Shown here: positions 35,090 through 45,379 of the stretch, one piece after another
Numbering within the stretch: position 1 is the first letter of the stretch
Layout of the letters: each line of letters starts with the position of its first letter
DNA from: Acanthacorydalis orientalis
Taxonomy: Eukaryota; Arthropoda; Insecta; Megaloptera; Corydalidae
Direction of reading: 5' to 3'
Assembly: GCA_034766995.1 (NCBI GenBank)
Contig: CM068315.1
Span: 15,861,510 to 15,925,509, forward strand
DNA length: 64,000 bases
Made by a program: the position numbers and the translations under genes
The notes under the pieces: generated by a model
Database searches by the model: none
Told to the model about the DNA's origin: nothing
The model's input: only the letters and a program-made list of their open reading frames with translations

Positions 35090-35438
35090 ATTCTGAAATA
35101 ATTAAATCCAACATAGATATTTTAATAAATGTACAGCTCAAAAGAAAAGAGTTCTTTCTTACTAATACGTTTTACTACTGTTATTATTTTATTATAACTG
35201 ATAAGGCAATTATTTGTTTTCATTACACATTTCTGATCATGTTTTTTTATTATTTTTGTACAATTTCACAGAAATATTCCTTATTTAGAGTTGCTTAATT
35301 GTCTATTTACCTGCATATCTTTTATAACTAATCTTATTCATGTAGATTGTTTTTTTTCTTAGTGATACTATGACTTGTTATAGAGTATCTATCATTTTCT
35401 AATATGTTTTGTAGTTTAATATTGGAAATTGAACTAAT
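35090..35438. other. AT-rich intergenic DNA
   Basis: Nothing recognised. Confidence 0.35.
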
Positions 35439-36111
35439 TTAACACTATACAGACCGGCTAGTTGAGCGAGTAACTTTTACCAGTGCCCGACTATTTTTTT
35501 CAATAATTGACCACAAATTATTTTTCTCTAAATTTATGATTTTTTTGCAATGTACGCAAAAGAAACCAATGAATATAAATTTATATATACTGTAAATATT
35601 TATAAAATAAAATGAGGCTTGTTATGAAAATAAGATTAGTATCCAGAAGTTTGAAACATTTGTATACTAAAGAAATAAAATCCTAACAATACCCTCTCCC
35701 CTGTTTCATTGTCCATGATAAATGGGTATTTAAAAAAAAATTTAAATATCTGCCAAACACAAATTTATAGGAAAGAATTTTAAAACAGGAAGTACTACGT
35801 ACAAAATTATTGTTTTATCGCCCACAAAATGTATAAGTGAACCAAATGTAACCCAGGTATATGTCCTATAGACCTTAAAGTGACAAGAATAATTGTAGGG
35901 ATTTTTATGACAAGAATCGAATATGTAATTCTAAATACAGTATTACGCATTGGAATTCATTATTGTGAGAAAATAGTATTTCATTTTTATGTTGTCTTAT
36001 TTATATAATTTTTAACTTTAGAATCGTAAATGACGTAAAAGTGCGTCAAAGGCTCTCAATGATAGTTTTGCAAATGATGCAAAAATGCGTTATCGACCTG
36101 TAAAGTGTTAA
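35439..36111. mobile_element. piggyBac-like element, family P1, copy 2 (MITE-like)
   Basis: 673 bp, TTAA at 35439-35442 and 36108-36111, with the P1 ends CACTATACAGACCGGC and (read inward from the right) CACTTTACAGGTCGATAACG. The first 230 and last 200 bases match copy 1 (GTTGAGCGAGTAAC, TTTTTCTCTAAATTTATGAT, ATGTACGCAAAAGAAACCAA, AGAATCGTAAATGACGTAAA, TTTTGCAAATGATGCAAAAA). The middle differs: the Cys-rich C-terminal block of copy 1 is absent, and a different internal segment is retained. The two are independent deletion products. Confidence 0.85.
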
Positions 36112-36194
36112 TATTACTGTTTAGAAAAAATCGTAATTTTGTATATCACACTTTGATAATTGAAAAAAATATTATGTATTGATTTAGTTCTCAA

Positions 36195-36370
36195 TACAGT
36201 TCTGAAATTGTGATTAGTTATTTTCATAAACGAATTCTTTTCTCACTTCACAAACCACAAAAAATGTTTAATAAATCATTACTGATCAATTTTACTGTTG
36301 TATATACGCATTTCGATGACGATTCCATCATCTTCAAAATATTAAAATATAGAAAAATCTTTTAGCCACA
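36195..36370 (+). repeat. FB foldback family, one arm
   Basis: ATACAGTTCTGAAATTGTGA, TTTCATAAACGAATTCTTTT, TCACTTCACAAACCACAAAA, TTTAATAAATCATTACTGAT, ACGCATTTCGATGACGATTC, CATCATCTTCAAAATATT. It shows the outer terminus and the full arm in one piece. Confidence 0.8.
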
Positions 36371-36530
36371 GTATCATATGTGTATTACGTTGCTATTTTT
36401 TTCAATTAGATTAGAGGTTTTTAACTTGTGAGGTATGCCTACTCTTAGAAGATGTAGATGGGTTAGTGTGGAGATGTGAGTGTCCTCTATAACATTTTTG
36501 TAATTGCTTTTTTTTAGAATTTAGTTTCGA

Positions 36531-36615
36531 TACAGTTAAGTCGCGATTATCTGGATCAAAAAAATGTTAGTGGCATCCAGATAATCAAAACTTCGCATAA
36601 TTAAAGCGTTCGGTA
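36531..36615. mobile_element. pogo/Tigger-like terminal sequence, single end
   Basis: A TA followed by CAGTTAAGTCGCGATTATCT, GGATC, and then CCAGATAATCAAAACTTCGC resembles the terminal repeats of pogo/Tigger elements (CAGT, then a CGATTATC..GA core, with a second internal GATAATC). The opposite end and any transposase were not found nearby, so this is a partial element or a decayed MITE. Confidence 0.4.
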
Positions 36616-36719
36616 ATTATGTAATTTATCCATTATTAATTGCTTTTGAACAGGAAGGAAATTGTGAATTTTAAGTTTACTTTCAGGGAAGGTGTGAGAC
36701 TAAAAGGGTTAAGAACCCT

Positions 36720-38140
36720 TGCATTAAATGAACAAATCTTAACAGGACTCAAGAGGATAAATCTTCAAAAAAATACAAAATCAAAATATATGAAATTTTA
36801 GACAGACGTTCACGAAACACCATCTGTCAAACTCTATCCGAGATATATCTATAAAAATGAACTTCATTGCCCGTGGCAAAATCTGTTCAGGATCTTTGTG
36901 AACAGATATGTTACGAGTATGTATATGGAGGTTTATTCAAATAAGAAAAATATACATGCGGCTGGATTATTTTTACATGTGTATAATCCTTACATATCAT
37001 GTCTTGTCGTTGTTTCATCTTCAACAAAAGTACACAATGCACAATTCGAATGTTGTCGTTTTTTATCTATTTTTTTGATTTCCCGTAGTTATTATTTTCA
37101 TTGTCCACTATCGACTTCTGTAATTGTTTAACTGAGAAACAAAATGGATTGCTTACATAGGAAATTTATTTTAATAAATGAACGAATTATATGACTGAAT
37201 ATTCTTGTATTAAATTGACCAATAAATCATTCTCGATAATAAATATTGTCGTTTAATACTCGTTTATATGAATATTAATTTTTAAATGCACTTTTTTTAT
37301 GTTGTGGCATTTTATGCTTCTTCATTGTTTGAATACTAATTAGATAAGGACGAGTAAAAAATATATACATTAAATATAAAGTGACTGTATAATAGAACTG
37401 ACTAAATATTTTTTGAATCTGTTATTCAAATCAACTTGAATCTAATTTCCTATTCATGAAATAGATTTTTAAGCGTCGATTGATTCATCGTTTGGTGTAA
37501 ATGGTATAATTAAAATGATCAATAATTAATTATTATGATTAGAATTCGATGGCTGGATGGATTTTGATGTATTTCTTTAATAGACAGATTATGATATCTT
37601 CTTCAAAGTCTTAAGATTTTATACTTAACACCCTGAAAATGATATCGTCACAATTAAAATTTGATGCAAGTTATCAATAAATAAGTGTTGATTCTTTTTT
37701 AAAAGTAAATTTATCCAGCGTGCCAAAACTTCAGTTAGATTTGGAATGAAAATTTGTACATTGGTGCACTGAAAATGAGTCATGAGTGCACTGAGTTATT
37801 ATCTAAATGTTCAGACTTTCGCAAAAGGGACTGGAGTTTTTAATATTATTTAGTGTTCTGCTCTTGATGTTTTAATATGTTGTGTCATCAAACATATTAA
37901 GCCTTCGAACTTATTTTAACGTATTTCCCAATGAAAATATCTGTGAATACTATTAATAGGAAGTTACATTGAAAGCCACTATTCACGAGTAGATGGCTCT
38001 AGGAGCATACGCTATGGACATTAACAGATGTCTATTATGCCATTTTGAAGTGGAAATATTTCCCACTAAAATTCAGTCACTAGACGCCATCCTTTTGTTT
38101 ACACAAATGCTTTTATATAACTGAATTAAGATAGAACGCG
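36720..38140. other. Mostly AT-rich intergenic DNA
   Basis: Weak FB words occur at 37625-37690. The 77-codon plus-strand frame at 36898-37131 has no domain. At 37965-38110 the sequence is unlike its neighbours and may be the 5' part of the following mariner, but no terminal repeat was recognised. Confidence 0.35.
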
Positions 38141-38149
38141 ATAAATTAT

Positions 38150-38635
38150 TTTTCCGATGTGTACTTCTGCACTACATTTATTTGAAAAAAAGTGCAGCTG
38201 AAGCTCATCGATTCCTTGCGAAAACTTATGGTGAATCTGATCCATCGAAAACAGTATGTAGAGATTAGTTTCGACGATTCAAAAGCGGTGATTGTGACTT
38301 TCACGACAAACAACGGCCGGGTCAGTCTAAAAAGTTCGAAGATAAACAACTGTAAGCTCTATTGGAAGAAACCCCTGCTCAAACACTCAATAAATTGTCT
38401 TAACAGCTCGAAGTCGGTAAATTAACCATTTCACGATGTTTACAAGTCATGGGAAATATCCAGAAAGAAGAGAGATGTCTGCTACATGAATTGACTGAAA
38501 ATGCCATTGCTAATCGTTTAAATATCTCGATTTCTTTACTTGCAAGGCATAAAAAGAAGAGTTTCTTGTGACATATCGTGACCGGCGATGAAAAATGGAT
38601 CTGTTTCGACAACCAATTTTCGAGACGATTTTCTT
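38150..38635 (+). pseudogene. mariner transposase pseudogene, N-terminal half
   Basis: Starting near 38188 one frame stays in register for over 400 nt with four stops (38266, 38353, 38401, 38569) and no frameshift. It reads KSAAEAHRFLAKTYGESDPS, KTVCRD-stop-FRRFKSGDCDF, HDKQRPGQSKKFEDKQL, ALLEETPAQTLNKLS, QLEVGKLTISRCLQVMG, NIQKEERCLLHELTEN, LLARHKKKSFL and HIVTGDEKWICFDN. This is the two-HTH DNA-binding domain, linker and start of the catalytic domain of a mariner transposase. TGDEKW contains the first catalytic Asp. The rest of the catalytic domain is missing because the homology stops at about 38635, where an unrelated transposase fragment on the opposite strand begins. Confidence 0.85.
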
Positions 38636-38890
38636 TAAAAAATCCAGTCCTTACTCACGTATCCATTCGGAAAACTCACGACATTGTTCATGGTCTCGAG
38701 GCTTTAACTCTAGTATTATTTGGATCTTCCAAGCATGTAAATGCAATCCCTTTGTCAATACAAATACGAAAGACCCAATTGCCGCGATCGACGATATATC
38801 ACTCTGTTGGTTCCTCGGCCACTCTTTCACGAACCATGGGAATATTCTTATCCGAGCGACTTCTACGAGTATGCTAAGGTGTTTTGATGT
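38636..38890 (-). pseudogene. DUF4817-type transposase N-terminal fragment, opposed to the mariner
   Basis: Minus-strand words, with one frame change, match an insect DUF4817-type mariner-superfamily transposase: MVRERVAEEPTE, a decayed HTH segment (SISSIAAIGSFVFVL), then KGLHLHAWKIQIILELKPRD and HEQCREFSEWI, then GLDFLKK. In the family this is VR..VAE.P..S..R....LG.S...L.RIL..DLHL..YK.QL.QELKP.D...R..F..W. The fragment ends where the plus-strand mariner ends, so the junction near 38636 joins two unrelated transposase fragments tail to tail. The plus-strand open frames across this stretch (38578-38877, 38595-38900) are shadows. Confidence 0.65.
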
Positions 38891-38894
38891 TTAC

Positions 38895-39230
38895 TACTGA
38901 CACAATTCTTTCGAATTTCATGATCAAACTCCAAATTGTACGCCGAGAATGTCAATTTTGTATACCAAATTATTCACATAGAGCACAGTTGTATACTTTC
39001 CCTCGAACATCCATTTTTATAATTAGACAACGATAACTTTAACGCATTGTCCCACCGTGTATTGTTCGATAATTAATTTTGTACATATTTCTACTCTACA
39101 AAATCCACTTTAACATTGACCTATATTTTGAGGTTTGAAAAATATTCACCACTGTTAAATGGAAACTCATTTTGAATCACTCTTCATTTAATATATTTTA
39201 AAATTCTGTAAATTTTTTATTGAATATATT
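38895..39230. other. Intergenic DNA
   Basis: Nothing recognised. It may contain the remaining non-coding ends of the two transposons. Confidence 0.35.
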
Positions 39231-39231
39231 T

Positions 39232-39960
39232 TTATGATATTCTTTGACTGCAGAGTGTTTGTGTTATTGCGATACGATTTAATAGTTGTGTAGGACAAAT
39301 CGAAGTGTGAGACGCGTGTGAAAGGCGATATTTGTAAGACACCACATAGTCGAGATGTGTCCCATTCACTAGTAAATAACTTTCGTTCGAAAGTATCTCG
39401 AGCGTCGCAGGAATCCGCGCCGTCCGCACAAAAAAACTGTATCGAGGAATTTTTATTTCGTTACCATTATATGTATCTTTCGCAGAACAACTCGCCTTAA
39501 CTCCACCGTCGACCATCAGCTTTGTCACCGATTCGGTAAAAATTCTCAGCTGATCCCGGCACATTTCAAGGTTACGCCGCTGCTTAACATTCCGCAGACG
39601 GTCTTCTTATTAACCATATTCAGCATGTTGTAGGCAACTTTATTCGACACGCATACAAAAACGACAGTCCTTTTCTAAATATGAGTGTACGCGTCGCCGT
39701 GTTGACGATGTTGCTGTCTCGGTCGACAGGCTGGACGACGGAAAAAATATATAATATCGTGCTTTACAATAACAAATAAGTCGATAATGGATCTACTCGA
39801 CGGCGTACATATTTATAATCATTTGTCTTTAACGGCGAACCGGTAAATTTCAAATGTGTTCTCTGATTGAGGAGATATGACTCGCTTTGGTGAATTGAGA
39901 CCAGCGCCGTAGATGTACAACATGTACAGAATTTATTTATTGACGTCGTTAGCCACCAGG
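39232..39960. other. GC-richer island, candidate conserved element or exon
   Basis: About 730 bp with many CpGs. The 110-codon minus-strand frame (39232-39564) is the longest non-repetitive open frame in the middle of the window. Its Cys, Ser, Thr-rich product has no recognised domain, no signal peptide and no membrane segment. I cannot link it to flanking exons. Confidence 0.4.
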
Positions 39961-40059
39961 CGAGCGGGTTCTATATTAGAAAAATGTATATAATTGAAAA
40001 ACATTCGCCAAATTACTTCTATTCTCAGTAATGGAATAAGCAAATAACGGATCGTATCT

Positions 40060-40306
40060 TTAACCCTTTTTTACTGAATGAATTCAAACGCAAAAATGGA
40101 ACTATGCTATTTTTATTATGAACAAGAATAACACATGAACGCAAGAGAAAATTAAATATAATTTTTGAAACGTGTAAATTTTAAAACAGTTTTTTTTATT
40201 CTACTCATAGACATCTCGTGATGTAAATAATGAATCATTAATTATTTAATATCAATTTTTGTTTATGAGACTTGAACAGGTACCTGACAGTACATAAAGG
40301 GTTTAA
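40060..40306. mobile_element. Candidate small TTAA element (piggyBac-type MITE)
   Basis: 247 bp between TTAA at 40060 and 40303. The left end is CCCTTTTTTACTGAATG; the right end read inward is ACCCTTTATGTACTGTCAGG. These are partial inverted repeats with indels. The interior is AT-rich without ORF. Support is moderate because the repeats are imperfect. Confidence 0.4.
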
Positions 40307-40397
40307 TCATTGTATTAATGCGTAAACGTAAACACATGTTTCTATAATACATACGAGTTGTCGAATTTCATCGTACAATCTGGCACAAGGTTTGAAG

Positions 40398-40565
40398 TAA
40401 AACTTTTATTTATATATAGAAATATACTTCGTACAGTTTCCCATCAAATCAATTTTAAATAAATATTTTAGAGAAAGAGAAAGTTAAATATCAGGAATAA
40501 CCGACTGAAATTTGATTCTTCGATTATTTCAAAATAAACAATCAAATACTTGAATCAATGCCTAA
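40398..40565 (+). repeat. Direct repeat D, copy 1
   Basis: Shares ordered words with 41596-41740: ACTTTTATTTATATATAG, ATACTTCGTACAGTTTC, TCAATTTTAAATAAATAT, AAGTTAAATATCAGGAAT, CGACTGAAATTTG, TCGATTATTTC. It precedes the FB/MITE X composite. Confidence 0.55.
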
Positions 40566-40579
40566 TATGCTTCTTGCTT

Positions 40580-40765
40580 AATTTCTTATGCACAATTCGG
40601 TGGCAATGTTTTTATCTTTAAAAAGTCAAAGTACAAAAAAATCTAATCAGATTAGATTTTTTAAACATTTTTGATCAGAACTTTATGTGGTTTGTGAGGT
40701 GAAAAGGAATTTATTTGTGAAAGTGAATGAGGTCAAAGTTTCAAAACTGTATTGTAATATTAGTC
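40580..40765 (-). repeat. FB foldback family, subfamily joined to MITE X (copy B side)
   Basis: Inverted relative to 34840-35085: TTTCTTATGCACAATTCGGT, GTACAAAAAAATCTAATC, AGATTAGATTTTTTAAACAT, TTTTTGATCAGAACTTTATG, TGGTTTGTGAGGTGAAAAGG, ATTTGTGAAAGTGAATGA and the outer end ACTGTATTGTAATA. Confidence 0.75.
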
Positions 40766-40766
40766 G

Positions 40767-41260
40767 TACAAATTAATTCGGTGCCTTTTTATAGAAAAAG
40801 AATGTTCACGGAAAAATAGAATACATTTCAATCCTTAAAATGGTCACAATTATTTTATATAAATTTGCTTCATCTGTCAGGTAACTGACAAATTTCTTGT
40901 AGAAAAAAATGACGCCTTTGAACCGATGAAGTTGTAATGAATTTTCAGACCTCTTCGACTGTTTTAACATTTTTCGTATGTTTCATGCAATACAACACTT
41001 TCATCCAACGCTGAACAAGTCATTCCCGCGGCTTCAACAGCATTTTTTCAACTGGAATGCGAGAAGTATGCAATGCCTAATATGGTTCTTTTCGGACACT
41101 ATCGTGTTTACTACTGTTTTGTGAGGTTATGCTAACTGCTTGGTCAAGATATATAGTGTTTTTAAATGTTAAGGTTGACACTTCAATATTGTAAAACGAT
41201 AAGAAATTATTTTAAACAGTTATGATTGTTTCAATTTAAAGGCACCGAACTTATTCAACA
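40767..41260. mobile_element. MITE-like element (family X), copy B (inverted)
   Basis: About 494 bp. The left end is TACAAATTAATTCGGTGCCT and the right end reads inward GAATAAGTTCGGTGCC, giving imperfect terminal inverted repeats. The interior matches copy A in reverse over its whole length (TTTTCAGACCTCTTCGACTG, TTCCCGCGGCTTCAACAGC, GAAGTATGCAATGCCTAATA, TTTACTACTGTTTTGTGAGG). An extra ACCTGACAGATGAAGC-type segment is present here and missing in copy A. Confidence 0.7.
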
Positions 41261-41269
41261 CCTAATATA

Positions 41270-41595
41270 ACATTCACACCTAATTTAAATGTTATGTCAG
41301 TAATGTTTTATTAAATATTTCGATCAGATTTCGATAGCATCGATGTGATAAGGTAATTTTTCTTAACAGTCTGTGTATTTTATCAACGCTATTCAAAAAT
41401 CTTATACAAATATTCAATAATTGTTTATTGATCATTTTGTGAATCTAAATTTAGCACAGTGCCACGAAATGCAATTGGATTTTGTGTTTATAAATAAATT
41501 TATATTTTTTTAAAAATAAGAATTTTTATAAATTGAAGTAAGAAATGCGTAAATATATTTGCCATAGCTTTTACGTATGAAATATTAGTACACAA
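41270..41595. other. AT-rich DNA with weak FB traces
   Basis: TTAAATATTTCGATCAGATT, TTCAATAATTGTTTATTGAT and TTTAGCACAGTGCCACGAAA resemble FB arms, but the order is disrupted. Confidence 0.35.
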
Positions 41596-41740
41596 GACTT
41601 TTATTCAATATACTTCATACAGTTCTCTCTCATATTGATTTAAATAGAAATCTATTAGAAAGGGTAAACATTAAGTATCAGAAATGGCTGATTCAGATTA
41701 GTTTCGTCGAATAGCTTGATAATAATAACTGAATATTAGT
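41596..41740 (+). repeat. Direct repeat D, copy 2
   Basis: Second copy: GACTTTTATTCAATATAC, TTCATACAGTTCTCTCTC, GATTTAAATAGAAATCTATT, AGTATCAGAAATGGCTGATT, TTTCGTCGAATAGC. Together the two D copies bracket the FB/MITE X composite at a distance of about 1.2 kb. Confidence 0.55.
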
Positions 41741-41744
41741 CAGT

Positions 41745-42605
41745 TATTTTTTTTTTTTAAAAAACTTTTAAAGATGCAATTGCTTCAATTCTATGTATAA
41801 GCTATTTGAAAGAGATTGTTAACAGCAATTAAAATACAAGTTTTCCAATTAAGTATTTAATGCAATTATAGGAATAAGGTGTCTTGCTAAAAGTTATAAA
41901 AATAACTTTGTAGCTAATGATAAAAACGTGAAATTCTTTTATCACCAACTAAATACATTGATATAAGACAGATTTTTAAATACTTATTGGAATGTCTGAT
42001 TGTGGTGTTATTTATATTTTGTGTTGATGACAGAAACTAATACAAGTACATTAAATTACAATACTTGTATCTATACAGTTGATTAAATCATTTTAATTAC
42101 ATATTTTAACCAAGAAATTTTAATTTTAAGTCAGAATAGCTTAAAATTAATATTTCTATACAAGAAATGTCTGTTTCTCTGCACAAAACCAAGCAATAAT
42201 AGTTTTAATAAGGGTTAAAATTTAATTAATATTACTTGGATATGTTATTCATTACAAAAATGTAAAATGGTATATTATTAATTTCTACTTCTGCTTCGAA
42301 ACTTCACATTTATTTCTCTGCTACATAAGAAACCATGATTGATTGTTAAATAAGAATTTGTATTTATCTAGCATTTCTTACGAAAATAGTATCCTTTAGT
42401 GCATACAAAATCAAAATTGGTCATTAAAAAATTCAATAAATAAAAATCAATGATAAGAAAATAATTTTTCATATTATTTACTTTTATCTATAAACAATTG
42501 TTTTTTTTTTAAATATCAAAAATCATACAGTAAAGCGTCGAAAAAACTATAGAAGGGAAATATTTATAATGTTATTACTGCTTTTTCTGGATTAGTTACC
42601 ATTAT
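41745..42605. other. AT-rich intergenic DNA
   Basis: Nothing recognised. Confidence 0.35.
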
Positions 42606-42609
42606 TTTT

Positions 42610-42740
42610 ACAAATGAATTATGTTTAACACTATAAATGACAAAAATGTCTCTGGTCAAAAAAGTTCAATAAATCATTATTGAACATTTTTGTTGACGAA
42701 GCTATCATTTTCAAAAAAACTAAGGTACAGAAAAATGTCT
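42610..42740. repeat. FB foldback family, compact copy
   Basis: ACAAATGAATTATG, CAAAAATGTCTCTGGTCAAA, GTTCAATAAATCATTATTGA, ACGAAGCTATCATTTTCAAA, GGTACAGAAAAATGTCT. Confidence 0.65.
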
Positions 42741-42744
42741 AATT

Positions 42745-43589
42745 TACATAAAGTTTGTAATTTACTATTGCTTCATTATTTTTTTCTTCTATTACTTTTT
42801 CTTTTTTATCTGATTTTTAATAATTTTGATCTATCTTGTGTTCGATTTCTTAAAATAATAAAATCAAATTATGTTTTCGACATGTTTTATTTTCATAAAT
42901 ATTAATATAATAAAATATCATTAGTTTTATTTTTTCTCAAAGAAATGTTTACGATTTACTTCAATTAAACTGTTTATCGAATCTGAACTTACATTAATTA
43001 ATATCCAAAACAACCTACTAGGGGATTGGTATTGTCTTTCAACTATTCTATTTTTACCAAAGGTGATTTAACCTTTTATATACTGTCAACACTTTCAAGT
43101 CCTGTTAACAAAAGCTGATATTAAATAATCAATGATTCATTATTCATCTCACAGGACTTCTATGTCCACAATAAAAAAAACTTCTTAAACATATATTTTT
43201 TTTCAAAAAAATATTTTGTTTTTGTTTCCATATGTTGTTATTTTTTATAATTAAAAGTACGTTGTTCTGTTTTAATTAATTTAATAAACATATGATTAAT
43301 GTTTATCGAATCATGTTACAAGGAAGAAATATCTGGCTTCTCTTTTTATATGTTAATAAAATCTTTTGAAAAAAATATCCATTTACTATACCAAAAAATA
43401 AAATAACAGTATAATTGTATTAATCTAGTATTTAAGTCAATTCACGTTCATACATCTTATTTTTTTTCAATTTGTCTCTATATATACTAACTACTTTATA
43501 AATATTTATAATTAGTTTATACATAAGATAACATTTTATGTAAAATACACAATTAATTAGTACATGTGTGCCTTCTATAGATAAGAAAG

Positions 43590-43627
<38 letters not shown>

Positions 43628-43755
43628 AAGGTGTCTATGAGTGTGTGTCTGTTTTAGTACATAAATTGTCTTCGCAAATATTCTATTTTCGTATGAAGTG
43701 AAAAAAATATGTCCGAATTCACAGTAACAGTGCGAAATTAAACGAAAAGGTCTCC
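42745..43755. other. AT-rich intergenic DNA
   Basis: A (TA)n at 43592-43623. The hydrophobic 71-codon frame at 42690-42905 arises from T-rich sequence partly inside an FB copy, so it is not called. Confidence 0.35.
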
Positions 43756-43759
43756 AGTT

Positions 43760-44140
43760 CCGAGAAATGATTATAAATAAGAGCGACAGGTCGGACTCTC
43801 GTTTTCAAACGAACAAATTTCGCGTTTTTGTCCAACAGTTAGAATAAATCTTCGTCGTTGTGTGTGTGTGTGTTTTTTTTTCTTACACGACGACGAACCG
43901 TTCGGGAGAAACAAGTGTGTCCGCTGGCTGGCATTCTTTTTATCTCCGTCGATCTCGTTCCGACTCCCGATTTTAATATTCGGTGTTAAAAATAAATCAG
44001 CTGATATTTTTGCCAACCATTATCGGATTTAATTAATAGCGTCGTGTGAACCGATGACGAGCGCGTGTTTTTGGTTAATTGCGGTATTTATTTCGAACAT
44101 TGCTGCGATGCCTCTCGTCGAATGTTTTAACAATCGGTGT
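43760..44140. other. GC-richer island, candidate conserved non-coding element
   Basis: About 380 bp with CpGs, a TTAATTAATAG-like homeodomain-style site near 44029 and a (TG)n/T run at 43860. The 81-codon minus-strand frame (43771-44016) has no recognised domain. Confidence 0.4.
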
Positions 44141-44303
44141 GGAAATAAAGTATGACTTTGTTGCTTTAGTTCTGCTTTATGTTTGAATAATGGTAATGGT
44201 TTTTAAAAAAACACATAGGTTTTAATTAAAGGCAACAACATAATAAATAAGATCGATCGACTGAAATTCATTCTACTCAGTCTGCATTTCTGACTGTACT
44301 TAT

Positions 44304-44305
<2 letters not shown>

Positions 44306-44373
<68 letters not shown>
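44306..44373. repeat. (TA)n microsatellite
   Basis: About 34 TA units without interruption. Confidence 0.97.
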
Positions 44374-44375
<2 letters not shown>

Positions 44376-44734
44376 CTGAAAATAAAAACTGGATCATTTG
44401 GTTAATAATATAAATTTCCATTTATATATTTTTTTTAAATATTTTTTTGGATACATTCATAGTTTATTCTTTGCCGATTTTCAGGATAAGGAACATTAAA
44501 TTCAACTTAATATTCACTTTTAGATTATATTTTGAGATAATAGAAGAATAGGAAATTTCTATATGCAGACATTGTTCGAAATTGTCCAACAATACAATCT
44601 ATAGGTCAATAGTGGAGAGAGAAACTAGACATATGATATGATGCACCCATGAGCTATGAGTTGATTGTTGTTGAGTTTCTATCGAAAAGTCATATCTTTC
44701 AAGAGTTATAATGGTTTTCATAAATAAGTTTGTT

Positions 44735-45375
44735 TACCTCGTGTGTTTTTAACATAGAAGTGATTGAAGAGCTGTGCTATGTGAAATTTAGGTTTGAATT
44801 TGAACAGACAGCTACAGAAATGCTTTACTTTTGGAAATGCTCTTTGGAGAAGATGATCTGGATTGGACTAGGTATCTTGAATGCTTCAGGTACTATAAGG
44901 ATGCTAGAACTTCAATGAAAGATGACGGAAGGACCGGCTAGGACTTCAACTCAAAAATCAATGAGAAGGTTATTGACATTCGCAAGTTTTTCCATGCTAA
45001 TCAGTGAATGACAAAGAGGTTACAGAGTAAATAGAAATATCAATAGAGTCTTCCTCAAACATTTTGACTAATGTTTTGTGCATGAATCGTCTTGTTGGAA
45101 AGTTTATTCCTCGGTTCTTCATAGAAAACCGAAAAACGACCGAATTACATTCTTAGAAGATGCTTTCGAAAGGAGAAAAGGAGAATCAGACTTTTTGGAT
45201 ATTTTTCGTGGAACTTCTTTTGGTTTCCAAAACTAGAGTTCTTTAAAAGGAACCCGTTTTTAAACGATCGAGAAGATAAAAGAATCAAGAAATAAGTCTA
45301 TAAGTGAAAAAGCCGTTGCTAACGGTAGGTACTACAGAGGACTACTTCAAAGGGGTTCATTGTAATTTAAAATAT
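44735..45375 (+). pseudogene. GVQW3-type mariner transposase pseudogene with internal deletion
   Basis: Plus strand, two frames. It begins VIEELCYVKFRFEFEQTATE (family ...KFCFKL.KTATE) and shifts frame within ML to EMLFGEDDLDWTRYLECFRY, YKDARTSMKDDGRTG, INEKVIDIRKFFHANQ. After several stops come ILTNVLCMNRLVGKFIPRFF, KNDRITFLEDAFERRKGESD and FLDIF. The sequence then skips most of the catalytic domain and resumes as SLKGTRF, TIEKIKE and a short C-terminal tail. This order is the paired-like DNA-binding domain, linker, start of the catalytic domain and C-terminus of FLJ37770/GVQW3-type mariner transposases. It is clearly non-functional. Confidence 0.75.
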
Positions 45376-45379
45376 TTTT

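Noticed and set aside
36898..37131. 77-codon frame with Cys and hydrophobic runs
   Set aside because: No domain, no supporting splice or start context, typical of T-rich chance frames.
38578..38900. Plus-strand frames of 99 and 101 codons
   Set aside because: They overlap the end of the mariner pseudogene and a minus-strand transposase fragment that explains the sequence better.
42620..42645. TTAACACTATAAATGAC, similar to the P1 piggyBac terminus
   Set aside because: There is no matching right end, and the position is explained as a diverged FB arm.
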